This document shows positions 1 to 6,624 of a DNA stretch of 20,180 nt, one piece after another; position 1 is the stretch's first letter, and each line of letters opens with the position of its first letter. A model generated the notes under the pieces. The model did no database searches. It worked only from the letters and a program-made list of their open reading frames with translations, and was not told the DNA's origin. Source of the stretch: Nitrospirales bacterium (GTDB taxonomy: Bacteria > Nitrospirota > Nitrospiria > Nitrospirales > UBA8639); the NCBI GenBank assembly GCA_029261305.1, contig JAJDBO010000167.1, forward strand, positions 1 through 20,180. The letters run 5' to 3'. Both the position numbers and the translations under genes were made by a program.

Positions 1-489
1 GATTTTGATGACTTGCCCATTTGGCCGGCGCATAACTCGCCCATATCCTTGGGGATTATCCAGATCCGTGGTGAGGATAGTCACAGCGGCTTGCATGTCT
101 TGATGTTGGGTCATTAATTTTTGAACGGTGGCTTGGGTGAGCAATGGCGTATCGCCATTGAGGATAAGACATAACTCAGACACCGGCTTGCCTTTTGGCA
201 TGAGGACCGATTTGGCCTGTTGCACCGCATGGCCAGTTCCTAGCTGTTTGGCTTGCACTGCGATATCGAGCGGTTCGATTGCTTTCTTTTCTTGATCAAG
301 AAAGGCTTTGACCTGTTCGCCTTGATGGCCCACGACCACCACAACGTGTCCATCGGCTACACCACGCGCCAACGAGGCCATATACCACACCATAGGGCGG
401 CCAGCCACCGGATGTAAGACTTTGGCTTTTTTTGACCGCATACGCTTACCCAAGCCTGCGGCCATGACAATGGCAGAAATTCGTTTCAT
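1..489 (-). CDS. glmU: GlmU N-terminal uridylyltransferase domain, partial (runs off the left edge)
   Basis: Only the first 163 codons are present; the frame is open to base 1. The protein begins MKRISAIVMAAGLGKRM, the nucleotide-binding signature of sugar-phosphate nucleotidyltransferases (residues 9-17, with Lys15 where the consensus often has Thr). It continues with KVLHPVAGRPM, a QLGTGHA motif and an LNGDTPLL motif around the metal-binding Asp. These match the uridylyltransferase half of GlmU, which makes UDP-GlcNAc from GlcNAc-1-phosphate in the cytoplasm. The C-terminal left-handed beta-helix acetyltransferase domain would lie outside the window, so a single-domain nucleotidyltransferase cannot be excluded. 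The ATG has no obvious Shine-Dalgarno sequence. It lies 47 bases downstream of the DUF502 gene on the same strand and is probably co-transcribed. UDP-GlcNAc is the likely precursor for the sugar enzymes further right. Confidence 0.88.
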   Translation of the reverse strand, partial: MKRISAIVMAAGLGKRMRSKKAKVLHPVAGRPMVWYMASLARGVADGHVVVVVGHQGEQVKAFLDQEKKAIEPLDIAVQAKQLGTGHAVQQAKSVLMPKGKPVSELCLILNGDTPLLTQATVQKLMTQHQDMQAAVTILTTDLDNPQGYGRVMRRPNGQVIKI

Positions 490-536
490 GAGGATTTTTT
501 GGGTCAAAAGGTAGTGTAGAACAGATCGGTTACTGA

Positions 537-1208
537 CTACACGGTCTTAACCTCTACCCTCCCTTCTGGGAATGGTTTTCCTTCTTCTGGATCAAATGCC
601 GGTACGCCCATGGCTTTTCCGGAGGAATAGAGCCCCCCTGAAACAATGAGTTTCATGGCCTCTTCCACACTCATATCTACGGATTCAACTTCTCGCTCAG
701 GGACAAGTAAAAAATATCCTGACGTGGGATTTGGCGACGTCGGCACATACACATGCACGAGGGGTTCAGGGGCTAATTCCTGCACTTCATCACGGGTTTC
801 TCCAGTGACAAAGGCCAGCACATAATTACCGTCTTTAGGGAATTGAATCATCACCACTTTGTTGTATTTGTCGCGTTGCTTGAAGGAGAGAATGTCCATC
901 ATGGATTTAAGCGTCGCGTAGATGCCACGGACAATGGGGACACGATCGAGAACTTCTTCCCAGCGCTTCACGAGACGCCCACCTAGAAAGTTGGTCGCCA
1001 TCATTCCCGCAAGGAAAATCAAGAGGACTAAAGTGAGAATTCCTAATCCTGGCACGTAATAATCCTCGGTCACGATATCGGCCAGCATATTGCCTAAAAT
1101 GCTGTCCACTGTGACAAAGAGAGTCTTCAGCACCAGGATAGTTCCCCAGATCGGGGTAATCACCAAGAGCCCTGTTAAAAAGTATCGTTTAAACGCGACG
1201 ATCGACAT
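537..1208 (-). CDS. DUF502 family integral membrane protein
   Basis: A 223-residue protein with two hydrophobic segments, roughly residues 10-32 and 54-76, followed by a soluble domain. The segment around residues 91-101 (PIVRGIYATLK) and the later PTSPNPTSGY stretch (about 155-164) are what I recognise as typical of DUF502, a widespread family of inner-membrane proteins with no established biochemical role. The Met start sits directly before the charged/hydrophobic N-terminus usual for the family, and length is typical. It is divergent from tmk across a 93-base gap and precedes glmU on the same strand. Nothing in the sequence gives a more exact function. Confidence 0.85.
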   Translation of the reverse strand: MSIVAFKRYFLTGLLVITPIWGTILVLKTLFVTVDSILGNMLADIVTEDYYVPGLGILTLVLLIFLAGMMATNFLGGRLVKRWEEVLDRVPIVRGIYATLKSMMDILSFKQRDKYNKVVMIQFPKDGNYVLAFVTGETRDEVQELAPEPLVHVYVPTSPNPTSGYFLLVPEREVESVDMSVEEAMKLIVSGGLYSSGKAMGVPAFDPEEGKPFPEGRVEVKTV

Positions 1209-1236
1209 AGTGGGAGAGACCTTTGACTATTGTGGC

Positions 1237-1265
1237 ATGTTACAAGCAACCCGCAATTGCAGCAA
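1237..1265 (-). promoter_or_regulatory. Possible sigma70-like promoter for the DUF502-glmU pair
   Basis: Read on the minus strand, TTGCTG (1265-1260) and TAACAT (1242-1237) are separated by exactly 17 bases. They match the -35 and -10 consensus at 3 and 4 of 6 positions. Transcription would start near 1230, about 20 bases before the DUF502 ATG. Spacing and place fit but the matches are weak, so this is a candidate only. I saw no convincing plus-strand promoter for tmk in the same gap. Confidence 0.25.
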
Positions 1266-1301
1266 GCCCTTTTCTTGCGATTTTCAACCACTTAGCTTAC
1301 G

Positions 1302-2024
1302 ATGCCCACCGTGGCGAAACGGGTGAATCAGGGACCAGCAGCCAGGGAATCACCTACCCAACACGGTGGTCTGTTTATTACATTTGAAGGAATTGAAGGT
1401 AGCGGAAAATCTACGCAAGCCCGGCTTTTAGCAGAATTTTTAAAAAACTCTGGATATGTCGTGGTGGAAACCCGAGAACCTGGTGGAACACCAGTCGCTG
1501 AACGCATTCGGGATATTTTTCTCCAGACCCCAAAAAACACTCTAGATTCCCTTACCCCTGAAACTGAAACTTCCCTGGTTTTGGCTGCCCGGAGCCAGCA
1601 TGTGGCATCCTTGATACGCCCTGCCTTAATGAAAGGCGCGGTGGTACTCTGTGACCGTTTTTCGGATTCAACCCTGGCGTACCAAGGTTTTGGCCGAGGT
1701 TTAAATATTTCGAAGCTCCAAGGATTTAATCGTTTTACCACTCAAGGCTTGACTCCAGACATGACGTTTTTGTTTGATTTGCCCGTACAGCGCGGGCTCG
1801 CCCGGCGACGCCGCGACCCCAATCAAAATCGTATTGATAAGGAAGCCTTGGCATTTCACTCTCAGGTGCGGAAAGGATTTTTAGCCCTAGCAACTAAATA
1901 TCCACGACGTATTGCGATTGTAAATGGGAGCCGTTCGGCAGAATTAATTTTCAAGCAAATTCAATCACTTATCAAGCCAATACTCAAGCGACGCCTTCAA
2001 TCCCAAGGCATTGTTCTGGCGTGA
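1302..2024 (+). CDS. tmk: Thymidylate kinase
   Basis: Phosphorylates dTMP to dTDP using ATP, an essential cytoplasmic step of dTTP synthesis. The P-loop FEGIEGSGKST is at residues 28-38, TREPGG at 57-62, the DRF nucleoside-binding motif at 118-120 followed by SDSTLAYQGFGRG, and an Arg-rich lid segment near 165-180. At 240 residues it is longer than the usual 205-215 because about 22 residues precede the first beta strand. No ATG lies closer to the P-loop, but in-frame GTG codons at 1311 and 1323 are alternatives, and none of the starts has a good Shine-Dalgarno sequence, so the N-terminus is uncertain. It is followed after 27 bases by holB, a common tmk-holB arrangement. Confidence 0.95.
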   Translation: MPTVAKRVNQGPAARESPTQHGGLFITFEGIEGSGKSTQARLLAEFLKNSGYVVVETREPGGTPVAERIRDIFLQTPKNTLDSLTPETETSLVLAARSQHVASLIRPALMKGAVVLCDRFSDSTLAYQGFGRGLNISKLQGFNRFTTQGLTPDMTFLFDLPVQRGLARRRRDPNQNRIDKEALAFHSQVRKGFLALATKYPRRIAIVNGSRSAELIFKQIQSLIKPILKRRLQSQGIVLA

Positions 2025-2051
2025 CGGTTCATTTTCAAGGAATACCATTAT

Positions 2052-3068
2052 ATGCCATTTGCTGATGTCATAGGCCATGAAGGACCGAAACGAAAACTTC
2101 GGACAGCGCTAGCTAACGAAACCATTGGCCATGCCTATGTATTTGTGGGAGACGAGGGTATTGGCAAACGATTGATGGCTCTTCGCTTCGCGCAAGCGTT
2201 GTGTTGCGAGGCTCCCCCTTCCACCGGCCCGGCTGATTCTTGTGGCCATTGCCGAGCCTGTCAGCAGATTGCCTCAGAAAGTTACCCTGATCTGTTGGTG
2301 ATTCAACCGGAAGAAGATAAGGCCAACCCCCAGATTAAAATCGATCAAGTTCGCGATGTTGAACGGCACATGATCTATCGCCCACTGTTCAGCTCACGGA
2401 AGATTTGCTTGATCAACGATGCTGAACGTCTGACTCCTGGCGCAGCCAATGCATTCCTGAAAACTCTAGAAGATCCACCAGGGCACAGCTTGTTTATTTT
2501 AATCACAAGTCGACCCATGAAATTACTGGCGACTGTGCGTTCGCGTTGTTTGACGCTTCGGTTTTTCCCGGCCTCTTCCTCACAAGTGGAAGGTGCCCTC
2601 GCCCTGAAGCAAGCCCTTCCTGGAGAGGATGCCAAATTTCTTTCTCAAGTGTCGGGAAACCGAATCGGCATCGCCTTACAAACAGACGCCGCACAAACTA
2701 AAGAGCATTACAGGCAATTCTTTGAACTCTGCGCGGACGAGACCATGGCCAGCACGACGGATTTGCTTAATAAGGCCGAGCAACTCTCTAAAGCTGAGTC
2801 GAGTGCTGAGATGGTTGACTGGCTCGCGCATGGCCTCCGTGACTTATTACTGGCTCGAGTTGGAGCGCATGAAGACTTGCTGCTTCATCAGACGTACCTC
2901 GACCACATTCAACAGTTGGTGGCAGACGTCGACCAGGATCAATTATTTGATCTTTGTGAATCGCTGTATACGCTGGAACAAGCTCCCACTCGAAATCTCA
3001 ACGGACAACTCGTTCTGGAAAATTTTCTGATTCGCTTTCAGCAGGTGATTCATAGACATGCCGCGTAA
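2052..3068 (+). CDS. holB: DNA polymerase III delta-prime subunit
   Basis: A 338-residue clamp-loader subunit of the AAA+ family, which helps load the beta sliding clamp at the replication fork. Visible are a P-loop-like GDEGIGKR (33-40, with Arg instead of Ser/Thr after the Lys), a zinc module with Cys64, Cys67 and Cys70 plus Cys51/52, a degenerate Walker B at INDAE (121-125), the LKTLEDPP box (136-143), sensor ITSRP (151-155) and the SRC motif (164-166). SRC and the zinc module are typical of delta-prime and DnaX. The absence of a long C-terminal region and the position after tmk favour delta-prime over DnaX. An AAGG element lies before the ATG. metG follows after 33 bases. Confidence 0.92.
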   Translation: MPFADVIGHEGPKRKLRTALANETIGHAYVFVGDEGIGKRLMALRFAQALCCEAPPSTGPADSCGHCRACQQIASESYPDLLVIQPEEDKANPQIKIDQVRDVERHMIYRPLFSSRKICLINDAERLTPGAANAFLKTLEDPPGHSLFILITSRPMKLLATVRSRCLTLRFFPASSSQVEGALALKQALPGEDAKFLSQVSGNRIGIALQTDAAQTKEHYRQFFELCADETMASTTDLLNKAEQLSKAESSAEMVDWLAHGLRDLLLARVGAHEDLLLHQTYLDHIQQLVADVDQDQLFDLCESLYTLEQAPTRNLNGQLVLENFLIRFQQVIHRHAA

Positions 3069-3101
3069 TTCATCCTTCCATTTTTAAGCGTCCCTACAAT
3101 T

Positions 3102-5114
3102 ATGACTAACACCTTTTACATTACGACTCCTATTTATTACGTCAATGATGTGCCACACATTGGCCATGCCTATACCACTATTGCAGCAGATGTCTTGGCA
3201 CGGTATCACCGTCTCTGTGGCCAGAATGTGTTTTTCCTCACTGGCCTGGATGAGCACGGCCAAAAAGTTCAACAAGCCGCAGCAAAGGCCAACATTTCGC
3301 CACAAGCCCATTGCGATCGATTGACTCCGCAATTTCAAAACTTGTGGAAGAAATTGGACATTTCAAATGACGGATTTATTCGCACGACCGATACGGCACA
3401 CCAAGCCGTCGTCCAGCGGTTTTTGCAACAACTGTTTGACCAGCAATTGATTTATCGTGCGGAGTACACTGGTTGGTATTGCACCTTTGATGAACGGTTT
3501 TGGACGGAGAAGGATGTCGAAGGAGGCCTATGCCCTGACTGTCAACGTCCAGTAGAACAACTGAGCGAAAGCAATTACTTCTTTAAGATGGGTCAATACC
3601 AGCAGCGCCTGCTTGACCATATTGATGCGAATCCAAACTTTATTCGACCCGAATCTCGCCGCAATGAGGTACTAGGGTTTTTGCAAAAACCTCTTGAAGA
3701 CCTTTCTATTTCACGACCAAAGTCACGACTATCTTGGGGGATTGAGCTTCCCTTTGATCGAGACTATGTGACCTATGTGTGGTTTGATGCCCTCGTGAAT
3801 TATGTGTCGGGCTTAGAGTACTTACCACCCGAGCCGGCAGTAGAACATTTTTGGCCGGCCTCGGTTCATCTCGTCGGCAAAGATATTTTGACCACCCATG
3901 CTGTCTACTGGTCTACCATGCTCATGGCCTTAGAGCTTCCGCTTCCACAGTCAATTTTTGCCCATGGATGGTGGACGGTAAATGGGGAAAAAATGTCGAA
4001 GAGCCGGGGAAATGTGGTTGATCCCTATGCCATGGTCGACACATTTGGCACGGATGCCTTTCGCTATTTTGTTTTGCGGGAAGTGCCCTTTGGGCAAGAC
4101 GGTGATTTTTCACTCGAGTCGTTTATGGGTCGCGCCAATAGTGACCTGGCTAATGGCATCGGCAATTTACTCAGCCGAACCGTCACGTTAATCCAACGAT
4201 CGTGTGAGGGAAAGATTCCCGCTTTCGCACCATCTGAAGCGACGGACTTGGATTCCGAGTTGCAGACAACAGCAGAAGCCCTTCTTCGAGAGAAGTTACC
4301 GCTTCATTTAGGATCTGACCGGCTAGAATTTAACCGAACGCTTGAGGCCATTTGGGGGCTCGTACAACTTGGCAATCAATACATTGATAAAACCGCACCC
4401 TGGCTTCTGGCTAAAGATGCTGAAAAGAAGGATCGGCTTCACACAGTTTTGTACTATGCAGCTGAGACATTGCGTTTTCTTTGTGTGGCAGTCTCGCCAT
4501 TTATGCCAAAGACGGCTGAGGAAATGTCACACCAGTTAGGGCTTCACCTTGATTTTTCAACCCCTATTCTTGCTCAGCCTATTTCCTGGGGGGATCTGGG
4601 GACGGGGACGGAAGTCGTCAAGGGCCAATCCTTATTCCCCCGCATTGATCCAGCAGTAATTTCCAAACAAGGAGTGACCGTGAGTACCGAATCAATACAA
4701 ACACCGATACCAAATGGAGCCATAAACGAGGCACCCCCACAACCCCCAACTTCATCCGCCCCCCCCTCGGTTTCTTCAGAGTCGGAAAACAAAATATCTA
4801 TTGAAGATTTCCAAAAAGTTCAATTGAAAGTCGCCAAAATCCTCACTGCAGAACGAGTTCCTAAATCCAACAAATTACTCAAACTCCAAGTGGACATTGG
4901 GACCGAACAACGCCAGATTGTCGCAGGCATTGGGAAAAAATTCGCACCTGAAGATGTCGTAGGGAAAACAATTGTGGTTGTGGCGAATTTAAAGCCCGCA
5001 AAACTCATGGGCGTGGAATCTCAAGGCATGGTGTTAGCGGCAGGAGGGCCAGACGTGTTGGGACTGGTTTCATTTGTGGAAGGCGAGATTGAGCCTGGGA
5101 CACAGGTACGATAA
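3102..5114 (+). CDS. metG: Methionyl-tRNA synthetase with C-terminal tRNA-binding domain
   Basis: Charges tRNA-Met with methionine. The 670-residue protein has the class I HIGH motif at residues 19-22 and KMSKS at 297-301. A connective-peptide knuckle has Cys127, Cys144 and Cys147, with Asp at 130 where a second Cys often stands, so the zinc site has at most three Cys ligands. An anticodon-binding helical region follows. A low-complexity Pro/Ser/Thr-rich linker (about 525-562) leads to an EMAP/Trbp111-type tRNA-binding domain at 567-670. That domain promotes dimerisation and tRNA binding in bacterial MetRS. Length and domain order are normal for the family. It is the third gene of the tmk-holB-metG group. 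Confidence 0.96.
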   Translation: MTNTFYITTPIYYVNDVPHIGHAYTTIAADVLARYHRLCGQNVFFLTGLDEHGQKVQQAAAKANISPQAHCDRLTPQFQNLWKKLDISNDGFIRTTDTAHQAVVQRFLQQLFDQQLIYRAEYTGWYCTFDERFWTEKDVEGGLCPDCQRPVEQLSESNYFFKMGQYQQRLLDHIDANPNFIRPESRRNEVLGFLQKPLEDLSISRPKSRLSWGIELPFDRDYVTYVWFDALVNYVSGLEYLPPEPAVEHFWPASVHLVGKDILTTHAVYWSTMLMALELPLPQSIFAHGWWTVNGEKMSKSRGNVVDPYAMVDTFGTDAFRYFVLREVPFGQDGDFSLESFMGRANSDLANGIGNLLSRTVTLIQRSCEGKIPAFAPSEATDLDSELQTTAEALLREKLPLHLGSDRLEFNRTLEAIWGLVQLGNQYIDKTAPWLLAKDAEKKDRLHTVLYYAAETLRFLCVAVSPFMPKTAEEMSHQLGLHLDFSTPILAQPISWGDLGTGTEVVKGQSLFPRIDPAVISKQGVTVSTESIQTPIPNGAINEAPPQPPTSSAPPSVSSESENKISIEDFQKVQLKVAKILTAERVPKSNKLLKLQVDIGTEQRQIVAGIGKKFAPEDVVGKTIVVVANLKPAKLMGVESQGMVLAAGGPDVLGLVSFVEGEIEPGTQVR

Positions 5115-5165
5115 TCGTCAATCAATTATTTTGGGGCGTCAAAATTGAAGAAGGGCGCTTCATTC

Positions 5166-5206
5166 AGATGAATCCCAAGGAAAGTCTGAGCTCCCATTCA
5201 TCTTTT
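5166..5206 (+). terminator. Hairpin with short T-run between metG and the sugar dehydrogenase gene
   Basis: AGATGAAT (5166-5173) and ATTCATCT (5196-5203) form a perfect 8-base inverted repeat around a 22-base loop, ending in a run of four T (5203-5206). It could be a weak terminator after metG. Alternatively it may be a structure in the leader of the next gene, since it ends five bases before that gene's ribosome-binding site. The long loop and AT-rich stem make it a weak call. Confidence 0.3.
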
Positions 5207-5217
5207 CAGGGAAAGCC

Positions 5218-6519
5218 ATGCAGTTATCGGATAAAATAAAAAATCATTCGGCGGTCATTGGGGTCGTGGGGCTTGGATACGTAGGACTCCCTCTCGCCGT
5301 TCTTCAAACACAAACCGGCTATCGAGTCATTGGCATTGATGAGGACTCTGAAAAAGTCGATCTGGCCAATAAGGGAAAAAGTTACATCGGCGATGTGCCA
5401 GATAAGGACTTGGCACAAGCCGTAGGATCTAAGCGGTTTTCTGCATCGACAAACCTCGGACTAATCGATCAATGTGATGTCATTTTGATCTGCGTGCCAA
5501 CCCCCCTGACCGTTAATAAAGAGCCTGACATCAGCGCCATCATCAAGGTCACCCAAGCAATCGCCAAACATGCCCATCCAGATATGCTTGTCGTGCTGGA
5601 AAGCACTTCATTCCCAGGGACGACGGAAGAAGTGATCGTTCCGGAACTTGTGAAACAACATTTTGAAATTGGGAAAGATCTCTTTGTCGCGTTTTCGCCA
5701 GAACGTGTTGATCCAGGCAACCCGACTTTCAAAACACAGAATACATTCAAACTCGTGGGTGGCATTACTCCTGCCTGCTGTGCAATGGCTCAAACATTTT
5801 ACGAACAATCCATTGCCAAGATTTTCCCTACGTCCTCTACCAAAGTTGCTGAAATGACCAAGGTCTTCGAAAATGTATTTCGCTCAGTTAACATTGCCCT
5901 TGTAAATGAATTGGCCATGCTTTGCGATCGAATGGATATCAATGTCTTTGAAGTCATTGATGCAGCATCCACAAAAAACTTTGGGTTCATGCCCTTCTAC
6001 CCCGGTCCTGGTGTTGGAGGACATTGCATCCCACTAGATCCATACTATCTAGCCTGGAAATCCAAGGAGTACGACCTTCATACACGATTTATTGAATTGG
6101 CGGGAGAGATCAATGAAGGTATGCCCTATTTCGTACTGGCGAAACTACAGCGCATCTTGAACCAGCGGGGACAATGCCTAAATGGATCTGCCATTCTTGT
6201 CTTGGGCGTGACGTATAAAGCGGATAACGGAGATCCACGCCAATCACCAGCCACCAAAGTCATGGAGTTGTTACAAAAAGAAGGCGCACAGATCACCTAT
6301 GTTGACCCGCACGCCGAAAAGTTCAAAATAGGCAATATCGAATATGGTGCTAAAAAGTTATCCCCCACTCTCCTTACCGAATGTCAGTGTGCTCTCATTC
6401 TAACAGCCCATTCGAGTTTCGATTATAAAATGATTGTAGAACATGCACCAGTGGTGCTTGACACTCGCAATGGTACTCAGCAGGTTGCAGGAAAAAAAGA
6501 AAACGTATTTTTACTCTAG
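5218..6519 (+). CDS. wbpA: UDP-N-acetyl-D-glucosamine 6-dehydrogenase, WbpA-like
   Basis: A 433-residue nucleotide-sugar dehydrogenase that would oxidise C6 of a UDP-HexNAc to the uronic acid with two NAD+, through a thiohemiacetal. The NAD-binding GLGYVG is at residues 18-23, SPERVDPGN begins at 160, and the catalytic cysteine is Cys270 in GVGGHCIPLDPYY. The patterns CVPTPL, ESTSFPGTTEE, LVNELAMLCDRM and HTRFIELAGEIN resemble Pseudomonas WbpA and Vi-antigen TviB more than UDP-glucose dehydrogenase. The substrate is therefore probably UDP-GlcNAc or UDP-GalNAc, although UDP-ManNAc is possible. The ATG has a good ribosome-binding site, AGGGA, five bases upstream. It is the only polysaccharide gene here on the plus strand and ends facing the minus-strand cluster. 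Confidence 0.88.
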   Translation: MQLSDKIKNHSAVIGVVGLGYVGLPLAVLQTQTGYRVIGIDEDSEKVDLANKGKSYIGDVPDKDLAQAVGSKRFSASTNLGLIDQCDVILICVPTPLTVNKEPDISAIIKVTQAIAKHAHPDMLVVLESTSFPGTTEEVIVPELVKQHFEIGKDLFVAFSPERVDPGNPTFKTQNTFKLVGGITPACCAMAQTFYEQSIAKIFPTSSTKVAEMTKVFENVFRSVNIALVNELAMLCDRMDINVFEVIDAASTKNFGFMPFYPGPGVGGHCIPLDPYYLAWKSKEYDLHTRFIELAGEINEGMPYFVLAKLQRILNQRGQCLNGSAILVLGVTYKADNGDPRQSPATKVMELLQKEGAQITYVDPHAEKFKIGNIEYGAKKLSPTLLTECQCALILTAHSSFDYKMIVEHAPVVLDTRNGTQQVAGKKENVFLL

Positions 6520-6605
6520 ACATTCGCCTTAAAAAATTAATTGCGATTTCCTAGATACACTTTCGCCTAAACGAGTATTACCTTGTCACAGTCCACAATT
6601 GCCAT

Positions 6606-6621
6606 GAAAAATAGGTTTTTC
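6606..6621. terminator. Weak A/T hairpin in the convergent gap
   Basis: GAAAAA (6606-6611) pairs with TTTTTC (6616-6621) around a four-base loop, in the 105-base space between the convergent dehydrogenase and phosphoglycosyl transferase genes. A bidirectional terminator is expected here, and this is the best candidate I see. The stem has a single G-C pair, so confidence is low. Confidence 0.25.
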
Positions 6622-6624
6622 TGT

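Noticed and set aside
1262..1278. GCAAG/CTTGC inverted repeat upstream of tmk
   Set aside because: Only five base pairs around a seven-base loop with no T-run; too short to support a function.
1090..1326. 78-codon plus-strand frame across the DUF502-tmk gap
   Set aside because: Starts within DUF502 on the opposite strand, overlaps the tmk start and has no recognisable motif.
1328..1741. 137-codon minus-strand frame opposite tmk
   Set aside because: Lies wholly within tmk, which has clear kinase motifs; the opposite-strand translation has no recognisable domain.
2629..3030. 133-codon plus-strand frame inside holB in another frame
   Set aside because: Overlaps a well-supported delta-prime coding region and has no family resemblance, with a composition typical of a shifted frame.
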